DNA from: Closterium sp. NIES-65
Lineage: Eukaryota > Streptophyta > Zygnematophyceae > Desmidiales > Closteriaceae
Assembly: GCA_948144175.1 (NCBI GenBank)
Contig: CANXME010000502.1
Coordinates: forward strand, 31,182 to 95,181
Direction of reading: 5' to 3'
DNA: 64,000 bases
The translations under genes were made by a program, and so were the position numbers. Below, one piece after another: positions 10,901-21,997 of this stretch. The notes under the pieces were generated by a model. That model did no database searches. It saw nothing but the letters and a program-made list of their open reading frames with translations, and was not told the origin of the DNA. Within the stretch, counting starts at the first letter, position 1. Each line of letters opens with the position of its first letter.

Positions 10901-12412
10901 ACATGGGAGCTGGTGCCACTGCCGGAGGGGAAGAAAGCCATAAGCTGTGGCTGGATTCCAAGGATTAAAACTGACAACAAAGGAGCCGTGTCAGTTTACA
11001 AGAGTAGGCTGGTTGCAAGGGGATACCAGCAAAAGGAGAGGGAGGACTTCAAGGAAACCTTTGCTGCAACTGCTAAGACACCAACATTGTGCGTTCTCCT
11101 CGCCGGTGCAGCTGTGTGTGGGTGGGTGATAATCCAGATGGATATCACCACAGCCTTCCTCTATGGGCTGATAGATGTGGAGGTGTTCATGTCGCAGCCG
11201 CCGGGTTATGAGGACGGTACTGGGCGTGTGTGCAAGTTGAAGAAGGCCATCTATGGCCTCAAACAAGCACCACGTTGCTGGTACAAGAAGCTGTCTTCAG
11301 TTCTAGAGGAGATAGGCTTCAGGGCGAGCGCATGTGACGAGGGTCTTTTCCTCATGGGGGAGAAGGAGAGCCTCGTCATGTTTCTGGTGTACGTGGACGA
11401 CATCCTCTTGTTCGGGAGCAGCAAGCAAGAGGTGATGAAGGTGCAGCAGAAGCTGATGCAAAACTTCAAGTGCAAGACCCTGGGGGAGGCGAATTACTAC
11501 CTTGGGATGCATATTGAGAGGGATGTCAGCAATGGATGGGTGAAGCTGCACCAGGAGAAGTATATCAACGACATGGGGAGCAAGTATGAGATTGAGGTCG
11601 GAAGGAAAATTGTCACACCACTTCCATCCGAGTTCAAACTCGTCAAGGCTGGTGAGAATGAAGGGGTGGATCAGAGGGAGCAGGCTCGCTTTCAGTCAAT
11701 GGTGGGGAGTTTGCTCTATGCAGCAGTACACACCAGGCCGGACATCTCCTTTGCTGTGGGGCAGCTGGCCAGGGTGGTGCAAAATCCCACCGAGGAGCAG
11801 GTGGATGCAGCAGACCGCATCATTCAGTATCTGAACTCCTACCCCACTGTTGGAGTTCAATACTCAGCCGTGGCTCAGATGAAGCAGAAGGGAGCAGAGG
11901 TTCTCAAGGAGAAGGGGGAGCAGCTCGGGGAGAGGGAGCTATTCCTCACGGGGTTTGCTGATGCAACATGGGCATCTGAAAAGGAGGACATGTCCTCAGT
12001 GGGAGGATATGTGTGCGTCGTTGGTGGTGGGCCCGTGAGCTGGAGGTCAAAGAAACAGGTGGAAACGGCGGGCTCATCAGCTGAAGCAGAGTACATGTCA
12101 ATGTACCATGCAGCCAAGGAGCTGATTTGGCTAAGGAAGCTGCTGGAGGAGATAGGGCATGAGCAGAAGACTGCCACACCGCTGTTTTGTGACAACTCCA
12201 GTGCCATAGCAATGTCCAAGAACGCTGTGCTGCATGGGCTCACCAAGCACATGCAGATCAAATGGCATTGGCTGCGGAAGGAGGTGCAGAGGGGATCAAT
12301 CCAGCCCCTCTATGTCAAAACGCAGCAGCAGCCGGCAGATTTCCTCACGAAGCGGCTTGCTGAAGAACCCCACTGGCGCTGTGCTAAGTTGTGCGGTATG
12401 AGCCTTAACTAG
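7928..12412 (+). CDS. copia gag-pol polyprotein, intact (element B, B1)
   Basis: A single 1,494-residue frame holds all the enzymes for retrotransposition. Residues ~35-235 form the gag capsid region (FSGEGYDDW, UBN2-like). A basic Gly/Arg-rich stretch follows (~250-295), then a CX2CX4HX4C zinc knuckle (~299-312). The aspartic protease active site DTGA is at ~378. The integrase has its HHCC zinc region (HRRLGH ~528, CETC ~562) and catalytic D592, D656 and E692 with D35E spacing. An acidic linker (~840-970) precedes reverse transcriptase with YVDD at 1155-1158. RNase H has D1345, E1386/E1388 and D1422. The start ATG lies 28 bp after the PBS in GACAATGGG and suits the gag N-terminus. The protein differs from B3 at only about four residues (D/E, N/S, T/I, V/I). 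No frame-disrupting mutation is visible, so it is potentially active. Confidence 0.96.
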   Translation: MGETGEEGNSAPASSGSQESGVSAHRGARTNQGPLLRDVLKNFTVEKFSGEGYDDWSWKMQLYFRQIGLLKLMIGTEKRPSTPELQNEWDERSSAGYYILSQSLDLAQRQHIMHLLPEEECGPKAWRVLKDLHAPTSVVATLMLERELSSLRLSEGEPVQPVLDKLRDLYAKLAIAGIVYPEQTKCMKMLSLLPESWMIFTSGLSLPQNQSSWTLEWIRTKILEEDFRRRQLRGGEEGSSSYAMQGGKRGRGKKWQGAGRGASKEEEPSTQQGGRGAGRGGGRGGRGGGRGPGRMEGKCWYCEKVGHPWFKCRTKPTWWTPSNRTQDGSGAGAVADDEPTEQEEREAGQFFHVGEPDENAVVAHAGAALHPLNTWILDTGAAWTMTPRADLLDQVGTAPIAKVKSASGHALKVTGVGRAAFKGADGKPVVLSDVLLVPDLKANLISLRKLGKCGVSTTTEGAKTFRGQLGKRVLWDLHESRDICNSMWQLPVMAWGKEGGPEGECNAVAAEELKVSARNGETDWMTAHRRLGHIAMPALQQLQKEEGVKGLKLTGAATTHKCETCLLSKFTRFPFHATEGGGKKLLELVHMDVVGPLPVVGERGEKYFLTIVDDWSRVTWAYPIKKKDHVPSIIRDEWLPFVEKQSGEKVKRIRTDRGGEFLGEELTAWLKKQGIIRELTTSYTPQSNGIAERANRTVLETARALLIESGLGNPKWPHAVRHATVVKNRVFTNVSGESWVPMERWLGRKPPIDMLRVFGCMAVAHIPKAHRHKLGATAVWCVHLGLAAESKGWLLWEPTKGVVFDSRDVKFMEDITYGSWSKQPKEQSVQQLQQATMGFDAEEWVEAEGAAAHEEEGAAELPVVKDVEPKAVPEEPHPLTRVLPPTLPQRRTQTKSPPTGRGLSPMIERQMRAAALKLRDYKGARGEQQQPDALLVLQSSCDSDEEEEEVYCFMAPAPTQPLNMEEALKGLDRDKWLASMDAEYNSQMENGTWELVPLPEGKKAISCGWIPRIKTDNKGAVSVYKSRLVARGYQQKEREDFKETFAATAKTPTLCVLLAGAAVCGWVIIQMDITTAFLYGLIDVEVFMSQPPGYEDGTGRVCKLKKAIYGLKQAPRCWYKKLSSVLEEIGFRASACDEGLFLMGEKESLVMFLVYVDDILLFGSSKQEVMKVQQKLMQNFKCKTLGEANYYLGMHIERDVSNGWVKLHQEKYINDMGSKYEIEVGRKIVTPLPSEFKLVKAGENEGVDQREQARFQSMVGSLLYAAVHTRPDISFAVGQLARVVQNPTEEQVDAADRIIQYLNSYPTVGVQYSAVAQMKQKGAEVLKEKGEQLGERELFLTGFADATWASEKEDMSSVGGYVCVVGGGPVSWRSKKQVETAGSSAEAEYMSMYHAAKELIWLRKLLEEIGHEQKTATPLFCDNSSAIAMSKNAVLHGLTKHMQIKWHWLRKEVQRGSIQPLYVKTQQQPADFLTKRLAEEPHWRCAKLCGMSLN

Positions 12413-12445
12413 GCTCACGCAAAGGGAGTGCAAGCAGGCGACTGC

Positions 12446-12458
12446 TTGAGGGGGAGTT
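12446..12458 (+). other. polypurine tract of element B (B1)
   Basis: TTGAGGGGGAGTT lies immediately before the 3' LTR. The purine core GAGGGGGAG resists RNase H and primes plus-strand synthesis in LTR elements. The same tract occurs inverted at 21998-22010. Confidence 0.85.
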
Positions 12459-13676
12459 TGTTGGGTGCAAAATACTATTTTTGCACTGCAACCAGCCGCC
12501 TGCGTGATGTTATGCATTTTGTGTCTGTTCTGTGTGCATTCGTCTTCGCACTTCGTTTCATGTGTTGTTGCTGTGGGATCATGTTCGGTCATGACGGATC
12601 ATGACGACTCATGTTCGTTCATGTCGACTCGTGTCCGCTCATGTTTGTTTTCGTCGACGAACATGTGCGTTCATGAATTTTCTGTGTTTCATGAATGCTA
12701 TGTGTTTCATGAATGTCGAATTGTTTTCATGTGTGCTGTTGAGAGTGTCAAGTGTGTTGAGTTAGGGGCTCGATTGTTTGACCAGCCTCGTTGACCATTT
12801 CGCGCTGGTCAATGAAAAAGTGCGCGAAGTCAGGACCCGCGCGTGGGGTCCTGACACGCGCGTGTGGTCGTGCAGGGCCCACGCGTGTGTCGCCACTGTT
12901 TCGATCGTGCACAGTGCGCACGATCGATACAAGACGGAGCGACATGATCGCTCCGTCACGCGCAGGACAACGCACGATCGCGTCAGCGATCGTCTTGTCC
13001 TGCACGACCGAGAAATATCTCGGTCGTGATGAGGGGCACGTGGGGCACGTGGGGCACGCGAGATTTTACGGTTGACTAACGGGATTTCGCGCTGACCAGG
13101 CGAGCAGGAAAATTCGCCAGAAAGTCGCGCTGCTTTGCGTCATTATTTCGACAGGGGCACAAAACGGTAAAGTCCGTTTGTAACTGAAGAAAACGGTAAA
13201 CCCACACGAGTGCTCATGATTTGTACACGAGCGATCATGAATGTTCACGAGGGGAGTCAGCAGGAGAATTTGGCAGCAGTGCAGTGGAAGACAGTTATTC
13301 TACAGAGGCAGATCAAGCCAAATTCTGAAGCAGTTTTACAACCGTTTTCATGACAGCAAAGCGAAGACCTGGACGACAGTTAGACAACTGTTTTGTGTGT
13401 TCTCCTTTGTGCACCTAGGACCTCTCTTATATGTGTGCTTGTATTTGCTTTTATCAACAATGCTTTCATGATTTTCAAGCTTACAATCTACTACTACGTA
13501 TTGACGAGAGTAGATACACAACGAACTTCTGCCGAAACTCTGCTCTACCAGAACGCTCATTCTGCAAACTAAGTGTGGCATAACTACTCGCTTGTTTCAC
13601 AAGTGATGTTAAGTGTTGCCTAGCTTATGTTTGTGGTTCTGAGTTAATCGCTTCCGCATAGTACTTAGACTTAACA
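12459..13676 (+). repeat. 3' LTR of element B copy B1, with 36-bp deletion
   Basis: 1,218 bp, TG...CA. It lacks 36 bp present in the three other full LTRs: two units of the TTTCATGAA-containing 18-bp series near 12690. It also has one CpG-type change (GTGTCAAGTG instead of GTGTCGAGTG). It retains the CpG bases lost in B1's 5' LTR, so the two LTRs have mutated independently. Confidence 0.94.
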
Positions 13677-16600
13677 CTCTTGCTATTTTGCACTCACTAC
13701 GCCCTTGTTCTTTTTATTTTGCACACGCTAGGCTCTCGTTCTTGCAATTTTGCACACGTTAGGCCTTTGTTCTTTTTATTTTGCACACGATAGGCCCTTG
13801 TTCTTTTTTATTTTGCACACGCTAGGCCCTTGTTCTTGCTATTTTGCACACGCTATGCCCTTGTTCTTTTTATTTTGTACACGCTAGGCCCTTGTTTTTG
13901 CAATTTTGCACATGCTAGACCCTTGTTCTTTTTACTTTGCACACGCTAGGCCCTTGTTCTTGCTATTTCGCGAATGCTAGGCCCTTGTTCTTGATTTTTT
14001 GCACACGCTAGGCCCTTTCTCTTGCTATTTTGCACTCGCTAGGCCCTTGTTCTTGCAATTTTGCACATGCTAGGCCCTTGTTCTTGCAATTTTGCACACG
14101 CTAGGCCCTTATTCTTTTTATTTTGCACACGCTAGGCCCTTGTTCTTTTTATTTTGCACACGCTAGGCCCTTGTTCTTGCTATTTTGCACACGCTATGCC
14201 CTTGTTCTTTTTATTTTGCACACGCTAGGCCCTTGTTCTTGCAATTTTGCACATGCTAGACCCTTGTTCTTTTTATTTTGCACACGCTAGGCCGTTGTTC
14301 TTGCTATTTCGCGAACGCTAGGCCCTTGTTCTTGATTTTTTGCACACGCTAGGCCCTTGCTCTTGCTATTTTGCACTCGCTAGGCCCTTCATCTTTTTAT
14401 TTTGCACACGCTAGGCTCTTGTTCTTGCAATTTTGCACACGTTAGGCCTTTGTTCTTGCAATGTTGCACACGCTAGGCCCTTGTTCTTGCTATTTTGCAC
14501 ACGCTAGGCCCTTGTTCTTTTTATTTTGCACACGCTATGCCCTTGTTCTTTTTATTTTCCACAAGCTATGCCCTTGTTCTTTATATTTTGCACACGCTTG
14601 GCCCTTGTTCTTGCAATTTTGCACATGCTAGACCCTGGTTCTTTTTATTTTGCACACGCTAGGCCCTTGTTCTTGATTTTTTGCACACGCTAGGCCCTTG
14701 CTCTTGCTATTTTACACTCGCTAGGCCCTTGTTCTTGCAATTTTGCACATGCTAGGCCCTTGTTCTTGCAATTTTGCACACGCTAGGCCCTTGTTCTTTT
14801 TATTTTGCACACGCTAGGCCCTTGTTCTTTTTATTTTGCACACGCTAGGCCCTTGTTCTTGCTATTTTGCACATGCTATGCCCTTGTTCTTTTTATTTTG
14901 CAAACGCTATGCCCTTGTTCTTGATTTTTTTGCACACGCTAGGCACTTGCTTTTGCTGTTTTGCACTCGCTAGGCCCTTGTTCTTGCAATTTTGCACACG
15001 CAAGGCCCTTGTTCTTGCAATTTCGCACACGCTAGGCCCTTGTTCTTTTTATTTTGCACACGCTAGGCCCTTGTTCTTTTTATTTTGCACACGCTAGGCC
15101 CTTGTTCTTGCTATTTTGCACACGCTATGCCCTTGTTCTTTTTATTTTGCACACGCTAGGCCCTTGCTCTTGCTATTTTGCACTCGCTAGGCCCTTCATC
15201 TTTTTATTTTGCACACGCTAGGCTCTTGTTCTTGCAATTTTGCACACGTTAGGCCTTTGTTCTTTTTATTTTGCACACGCTAGGCCCTTGTTCTTTTTAT
15301 TTTGCACATGCTAGGCCCTTGTTCTTGCTATTTTGCACACACTATGCCCTTGTTCTTTTTATTTTGCACACACTAGGCCCTTGTTCTTGCAATTTTGCAC
15401 ATGCTAGACCCTTGTTCTTTTTACTTTGCACACGCTAGGCCCTTGTTCTTGCTATTTCGCGAACGCTAGGCCCTTGTTCTTGATTTTTTGCACACGCTAG
15501 GCCCTTGCTCTTGCTATTTTGCACTCGCTAGGCCCTTGTTCTTGCAATTTTGCACATGCTAGGCCCTTGTTCTTGCAATTTTGCACACGCTAGGCCCTTA
15601 TTCTTTTTATTTTGCACACGCTAGGTCCTTGTTCTTTTTATTTTGCACACGCTAGGCACTTGTTCTTGCTATTTTGCACAAGCTATGCCCTTGTTCTTTT
15701 TATTTTGCACACGCTAGGCCCTTGTTCTTGCAATTTTGCACATGCTAGACCCTTATTCTTTTTATTTTGCACACGCTAGGCCCTTGCTCTTGCTATTTTG
15801 CACTCCCTAGGCCCTTGTTCTTGCGATTTTGCACACGGTAGGTCCTTGCTCTTGCAATTTTGCACACGCTAGGCCGTTGTTCTTTTTATTTTGCACATGC
15901 TAGGCCCTTGTTCCTTTTATTTTGCACACGCTATGCCCTTGTTCTTTTTATTTTGCACAAGCTATGCCCTTGTTCTTTTTATTTTGCACACGCTTGGCCC
16001 TTGTTCTTGCAATTTTGCACACGCTAGGCTCTTGTTCTTTTTATTTTGCACACCCTAGGCCCTTGCTCTTGCTATTTCGTGAACGCTAGGCCCTTGTTCT
16101 TGATTTTTTGCACACGCTAGGCCCTTGCTCTTGCTATTTTGCACTCCCTAGTCCCTTGTTCTTGCGATTTTGCACACGGTAGGTACTTGCTCTTGCAATT
16201 TTGCACATGCTAGGCCCTTGTTCTTTTTATTTTGCACACGCTAGGCCCTTGTTCTTTTTATTTTGCACACGCTATGCCCTTGTTCTTTTTATTTTGCACA
16301 AGCTATGCCCTTGTTCTTTTTATTTTGCACACGCTTGGCCCTTGTTCTTGCAATTTTGCAAATGCTAGACCCTTGTTCTTTTTATTTTGCACACGCTAGG
16401 CCCTTGCTCTTGCTATTTCGTGAACGCTAGGCCCTTGTTCTTGATTTTTTGCACACGCTAGGCCCTTGCTCTTGCTATTTTGCACTCGGTAGGCCCTTGT
16501 TCTTTCAATTTTGCACACGCTAGGCCCTTGTTCTTTTTATTTTGCACACGCTAGGCCCTTGTTCTTTTTATTTGCACACGCTAGGCCCTTGTTCTTGCTA

Positions 16601-18918
16601 TTTTGCACACCCTATGCCCTTGTTCTTTTTATTTTGCACACGCTTGGCCCTTGTTCTTGCAATGTTTCACATGCTAGACCCTTGTTCTTTTTATTTTGCA
16701 CACGCTAGGCCCTCGCTCTTGCTATTTCGTGAACGCTAGGCCCTTGTTCTTGATTTTTTGCACACGCTAGGCCCTTGCTCTTGCTATTTTGCACTCCCTA
16801 GGCCCTTGTTCTTGCAATTTTGCACACGGTAGGTCCTTGCTCTTGCAATTTTGCACACGCTAGGCCCTTGTTCTTTTTATTTTGCATACGCTAGGCCCTT
16901 GTTCTTTTTATTTTGCACACGCTAGGCACTTGTTCTTGCTATTTTGCACACGCTATGCCCTTGTTCTTTTTATTTTGCACGCGCTAGGCCCTTGTTCTTG
17001 CAATTTTGCACATGCTAGACCCTTGTTCTTTTTATTTTGCACACGCTAGGCCCTTGTTCTTGCTATTTCGCGAACGCTAGGCCCTTGTTCTTGATTTTTG
17101 CACACGCTACGCCCTTGCTCTTGCTATTTTGCACTCGCTAGGCCATTGTTCTTGCAATTTTGCACACGCTAGGCCCTTGTTCTTGCAATGTTGCACACGC
17201 TAGGCCCTTGTTCTTGCTATTTTGCACACGCTAGGCCCTTGTTCTTTTTATTTTGCACACGCTATGCCCTTGTTCTTTTTATTTTGCACAAGCTATGCCC
17301 TTGTTCTTTTTATTTTGCACACACTTGGCCCTTGTTCTTGCAATTTAGCACATGCTGGACCCTTGTTCTTTTTATTTTGCACACGCTAGGCCCTTGTTCT
17401 TGCTATTTCGTGAACGCTAGGCCCTTGTTCTTGATTTTTTGCACACGCTAGGCCCTTGCTCTTGCTATTTTGCACTCGGTAGGCCCTTGTTCTTGCAATT
17501 TTGCACACGCTAGGCCCTTGTTCTTTTTATTTTGCACACGCTAGGCCCTTGTTCTTGCTATTTTGCACACGCTAGGCCCTTGTTCTTGCTATTTTGCACA
17601 CGCTATGCCCTTGTTCTTTTTATTTTGCACACGCTTGGCCCTTGTTCTTGCAATTTTGCACATGCTAGACCCTTGTTCTTTTTATTTTGCACACGCTAGG
17701 CCCTTGCTCTTGCTATTTCGTGAACGCTAGGCCCTTGTTCTTGATTTTTTGCACACGCTAGGCCCTTGCTCTTGCTATTTTGCACTCCCTAGGCCCTTGT
17801 TCTTGCGATTTTGCACACGGTAGGTCCTTGCTCTTGCAATTTTGAACACGCTAGGCCGTTGTTCTTTTGATTTTGCACACGCTAGGCCCTTGCTCTTGCT
17901 ATTTCGTGAACGCTAGGCCCTTGTTCTTGATTTTTTCCACACTCTAGGCCCTTGCTCTTGCTATTTTGCACTCGGTAGGCCCTTGTTCTTTCAATTTTGC
18001 ACACGCTAGGCCCTTGTTCTTTTTATTTTGCACACGCTAGGCCCTTGTTCTTTTTATTTGCACACGCTAGGCCCTTATTCTTGCTATTTTGCACACCCTA
18101 TGCCCTTGTTCTTTTTATTTTGCACACGCTTGGCCCTTGTTCTTGCAATTTTTCACATGCTAGACCCTTGTTCTTTTTATTTTGCACACGCTAGGCCCTC
18201 GCTCTTGCTATTTCGTGAACGCTAGGCCCTTGTTCTTGATTTTTTGCACACGCTAGGCCCTTGCTCTTGCTATTTTGCACTCCCTAGGCCCTTGTTCTTG
18301 CGATTTTGCACACGGTAGGTCCTTGCTCTTGCAATTTTGCACACGCTAGGCCCTTGTTCTTTTTATTTTGCATACGCTAGGCCCTTGTTCTTTTTATTTT
18401 GCACACGCTATGCCCTTGTTCTTTTGATTTTGCACACGCTATGCCCTTGTTCTTGCAATTTTGCACATGCTAGACCCTTGTTCTTTTTATTTTGCACACC
18501 CTAGGCCCTTGTTCTTGCTATTTTGCGAACGCTAGGCCCTTGTTCTTGATTTTTTTCACACGCTAGGCCCTTGCTCTTGCTATTTTGCACTCGGTAGGCC
18601 CTTGTTCTTGCAATTTTGCACACGCTAGGCCCTTGTTCTTTTTATTTTGCACATGCTAGGCCCTTGTTCTTTTTATTTTGCACACGCTAGGCCCTTGTTC
18701 TTGCTATTTTGCACACGCTATGCCCTTGTTCTTTTTATTTTGCATACGCTTGGCCCTTGTTCTTGCAATTTTGCACATGCTAGACCCTTGTTCTTTTTTT
18801 TTTGCACACGCTAGGCCCTCGCTCTTGCTATTTCGTGAACGCTAGGCCCTTGCTCTTGCTATTTTGCACACCCTATGCCCTTGTTCTTTTTATTTTGCAC
18901 ACGCTTGGCCCTTGTTCT
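13677..18918 (+). repeat. 31-bp satellite, forward orientation (array S3)
   Basis: About 5.2 kb, roughly 170 monomers in forward orientation, forming most of the spacer between the two inverted element B arms. Monomer types recur in a set order: CGCGAAC or CGTGAAC type, then TTGATTTTTTGC, then GCACTC, then TTGCAATTTT, then TTTTTATTTT. This gives modules of about 10-13 monomers (roughly 0.31-0.40 kb). No gene is present. Confidence 0.95.
18914..18918. repeat. left target-site duplication GTTCT of the composite element B
   Basis: GTTCT here matches GTTCT at 27828-27832. Joining the flanks across the element restores an in-phase satellite monomer (CCCTTGTTCTTGCAATTTTG). Confidence 0.85.
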
Positions 18919-18995
18919 TGTTAAGCCTAAGTACTATGCGGAAGCGATTAACTCAGAACCACAAACATAAGCTAGGCAACACTTAACATCACTTG
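18919..18995 (-). repeat. 3' LTR remnant of element B2
   Basis: The final 77 bp of the LTR (TGTTAAG ... CATCACTTG in plus-strand reading). It is joined at ACTTG (18991-18995) directly to integrase-coding sequence. ACTTG is present at both parental breakpoints (the LTR CATCACTTG and the internal TAAACTTGC at 24819-24826), which is a 5-bp microhomology. One base differs from the other LTR ends (TTAAGCC versus TTAAGTC). Confidence 0.9.
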
Positions 18996-20698
18996 CTTAG
19001 CAAGCAAGTTTCACACTTGTGGGTTGTTGCTGCACCTGTCAGCTTCAGTCCCTTGACTCCTTCCTCCTTTTGCAGTTGCTGCAGTGCGGGCATTGCAATG
19101 TGCCCGAGGCGACGGTGAGCTGTCATCCAGTCGGTTTCACCGCTCCTTGCTGAGACCTTCAGTTCCTCTGCAGCTACAGCGTTACACTCCCCCTCAGGTC
19201 CACCCTCTTTGCCCCATGCCATCACAGGAAGCTGCCACATGGAGTTGCAGATGTCACGGCTTTCGTGAAGGTCCCACAACACCCGCTTTCCCAGCTGCCC
19301 CCTGAATGTCTTGGCTCCTTCGGTGGTGGTACTGACCCCGCACTTGCCTAGTTTCCTGAGGGAGATCAGGTTAGCTTTAAGGTCAGGGACAAGAAGCACA
19401 TCACTCAGCACCACTGGTTTGCCATCGGCTCCTTTGAATGCAGCACGTCCCACCCCCGTCACCTTGAGAGCGTGCCCGGATGCCGACTTCACCTTCGCAA
19501 TCGGTGCAGTCCCCACTTGGTCAAGGAGATCGGCCCTTGGAGTCATGGTCCATGCCGCTCCTGTGTCTAGAATCCACGTGTTGAGCGGGTGCAGTGCAGC
19601 TCCAGCATGGGCGACCACTGCGTTCTCATCCGGCTCTCCAACGTGGAAGAACTGACCGGCTTCCCTCTCCTCCTGCTCGGTCGGTTCATCATCGGCAACC
19701 GCTCCGGCGCCGCTCCCATCTTGAGTCCTGTTGGAGGGGGTCCACCAGGTGGGTTTAGTCCTGCACTTGAACCACGGGTGGCCCACTTTCTCACAGTACC
19801 AGCACTTGCCCTCCATTCTCCCCGGTCCCCTTCCTCCCCCTCTGCCGCCTCGGCCGCCACCACGTCCTGCTCCTCTACCGCCTTGCTGGGTGGAGGGCTC
19901 CTCCTCCTTGGACGCTCCTCTCCCAGCCCCTTGCCATTTCTTGCCTCTGCCCCGTTTTCCTCCTTGCATGGCGTAGCTGCTGCTCCCCTCTTCACCTCCC
20001 CTCAGTTGGCGCCTCCTGAAGTCCTCCTCGAGGATTTTGGTGCGGATCCACTCCAAGGTCCAAGAGCTCTGGTTTTGAGGGAGGCTCAGGCCGCTTGTGA
20101 AGATCATCCATGACTCCGGCAGCAGCGACAACATCTTCATGCATTTGGTTTGTTCGGGGTAGACAATTCCAGCGATGGCGAGTTTGGCGTAGAGGTCTCT
20201 CAACTTGTCAAGGACGGGTTGAACGGGTTCTCCTTCACTGAGGCGAAGTGAGGAGAGCTCCCTCTCCAGCATGAGGGTAGCTACAACGGATGTAGGGGCA
20301 TGCAGATCCTTGAGCACCCTCCATGCCTTGGGTCCACACTCTTCCTCCGGGAGGAGGTGCATGATGTGTTGGCGTTGGGCGAGATCCAAACTCTGGGACA
20401 GAATGTAGTACCCGGCGGATGAGCGCTCGTCCCACTCGTTCTGCAGCTCCGGGGTGCTTGGTCGTTTCTCGGTGCCTATCATCAGCTTGAGAAGGCCAAT
20501 CTGCCGAAAGTACAGCTGCATCTTCCAGGACCAGTCGTCGTACCCTTCACCACTGAATTTTTCAACTGTGAAGTTCTTCAACACTTCCCTTAGCAGCGGG
20601 CCCTGGTTCGTCCGTGCTCCCCTATGCGCGGATACTCCAGATTCCTGGCTACCACTGCTCGCGGGGGCTGAGTTCCCTTCTTCACCAGTCTCTCCCAT
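18989..20698 (-). pseudogene. truncated copia gag-protease-integrase N-terminus (B2)
   Basis: The first 569 codons of the element B polyprotein: gag, Gly/Arg-rich stretch, CX2CX4HX4C knuckle, DTGA protease site, and the integrase HHCC region up to CETCLLSK. There the sequence jumps into LTR, whose TGA at 18989-18991 supplies the stop. The integrase catalytic core, reverse transcriptase and RNase H are absent. Over the shared part the protein matches B3, including the residues that distinguish B3 from B1 (GPLLRE, SARSGE). It could still make gag and protease if transcribed from the shared LTR, so it might act as a non-autonomous or interfering copy; that is inference. Confidence 0.92.
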
Positions 20699-20726
20699 TG
20701 TCGAGTACGTCAGGAACGACTAATGA

Positions 20727-20741
20727 CCAGCTCTGATACCA
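20727..20741 (-). other. primer binding site of element B2
   Basis: The plus-strand reading CCAGCTCTGATACCA is the complement of TGGTATCAGAGCTGG. It lies two bases inside the shared LTR, in the same position as in B1 and B3. Confidence 0.9.
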
Positions 20742-20743
20742 CG

Positions 20744-21997
20744 TGTTAAGTCTAAGTACTATGCGGAAGCGATTAACTCAGAACCACAAACATAAGCTAG
20801 GCAACACTTAACATCACTTGTGAAACAAGCGAGTAGTTATGCCACACTTAGTTTGCAGAATGAGCGTTCTGGTAGAGCAGAGTTTCGGCAGAAGTTCGTT
20901 GTGTATCTACTCTCGTCAATACGTAGTAGTAGATTGTAAGCTTGAAAATCATGAAAGCATTGTTGATAAAAGCAAATACAAGCACACATATAAGAGAGGT
21001 CCTAGGTGCACAAAGGAGAACACACAAAACAGTTGTCTAACTGTCGTCCAGGTCTTCGCTTTGCTGTCATGAAAACGGTTGTAAAACTGCTTCAGAATTT
21101 GGCTTGATCTGCCTCTGTAGAATAACTGTCTTCCACTGCACTGCTGCCAAATTCTCCTGCTGACTCCCCTCGTGAACATTCATGATCGCTCGTGTACAAA
21201 TCATGAGCACTCGTGTGGGTTTACCGTTTTCTTCAGTTACAAACGGACTTTACCGTTTTGTGCCCCTGTCGAAATAATGACGCAAAGCAGCGCGACTTTC
21301 TGGCGAATTTTCCTGCTCGCCTGGTCAGCGCGAAATCCCGTTAGTCAACCGTAAAATCTCGCGTGCCCCACGTGCCCCACGTGCCCCTCATCACGACCGA
21401 GATATTTCTCGGTCGTGCAGGACAAGACGATCGCTGACGCGATCGTGCGTTGTCCTGCGCGTGACGGAGCGATCATGTCGCTCCGTCTTGTATCGATCGT
21501 GCGCACTGTGCACGATCGAAACAGTGGCGACACACGCGTGGGCCCTGCACGACCACACGCGCGTGTCAGGACCCCACGCGCGGGTCCTGACTTCGCGCAC
21601 TTTTTCATTGACCAGCGCGAAATGGTCAACGAGGCTGGTCAAACAATCGAGCCCCTAACTCAACACACTCGACACTCTCAACAGCACACATGAAAACAAT
21701 TCGACATTCATGAAACACATAGCATTCATGAAACACAAAAAGTTCATGAAACACAGTGCATTCATGAAACACAGAAAATTCATGAACGCACATGTTCGTC
21801 GACGAAAACAAACATGAGCGGACACGAGTCGACATGAACGAACATGAGTCGTCATGATCCGTCATGACCGAACATGATCCCACAGCAACAACACATGAAA
21901 CGAAGTGCGAAGACGAATGCACACAGAACAGACACAAAATGCATAACATCACGCAGGCGGCTGGTTGCAGTGCAAAAATAGTATTTTGCACCCAACA
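20744..21997 (-). repeat. element B LTR shared by B2 (as 5' LTR) and B3 (as 3' LTR)
   Basis: A 1,254-bp full LTR with a PBS on its left side and a purine tract on its right side. It therefore serves two internal regions. It has the same length as the LTR at 26574-27827, and the stretches compared look identical, including the hairpin chain. It is the inverted counterpart of B1's 3' LTR. Confidence 0.94.

Larger units (their letters stand above)
6629..13676 (+). mobile_element. Ty1/copia element B, copy B1, complete with intact gag-pol
   Basis: A complete 7,048-bp LTR retrotransposon: 5' LTR 6629-7882, primer binding site 7885-7899, one uninterrupted gag-pol frame 7928-12412, purine tract before 12459, and 3' LTR 12459-13676. 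The order integrase before reverse transcriptase makes it Ty1/copia. The 3' LTR is 36 bp shorter than the 5' LTR. The flanks are AGAAC on the left and CTCTT on the right, so there is no target-site duplication. The 31-bp satellite is reversed on the left and forward on the right. That suggests a rearranged copy and not a simple insertion; it is the inverted partner of 20744-27827. Confidence 0.95.

Noticed and set aside
13677-18918. CRISPR-like regular repeats
   Set aside because: Monomers are contiguous with no unique spacers, there are no cas genes, and the setting is eukaryotic.
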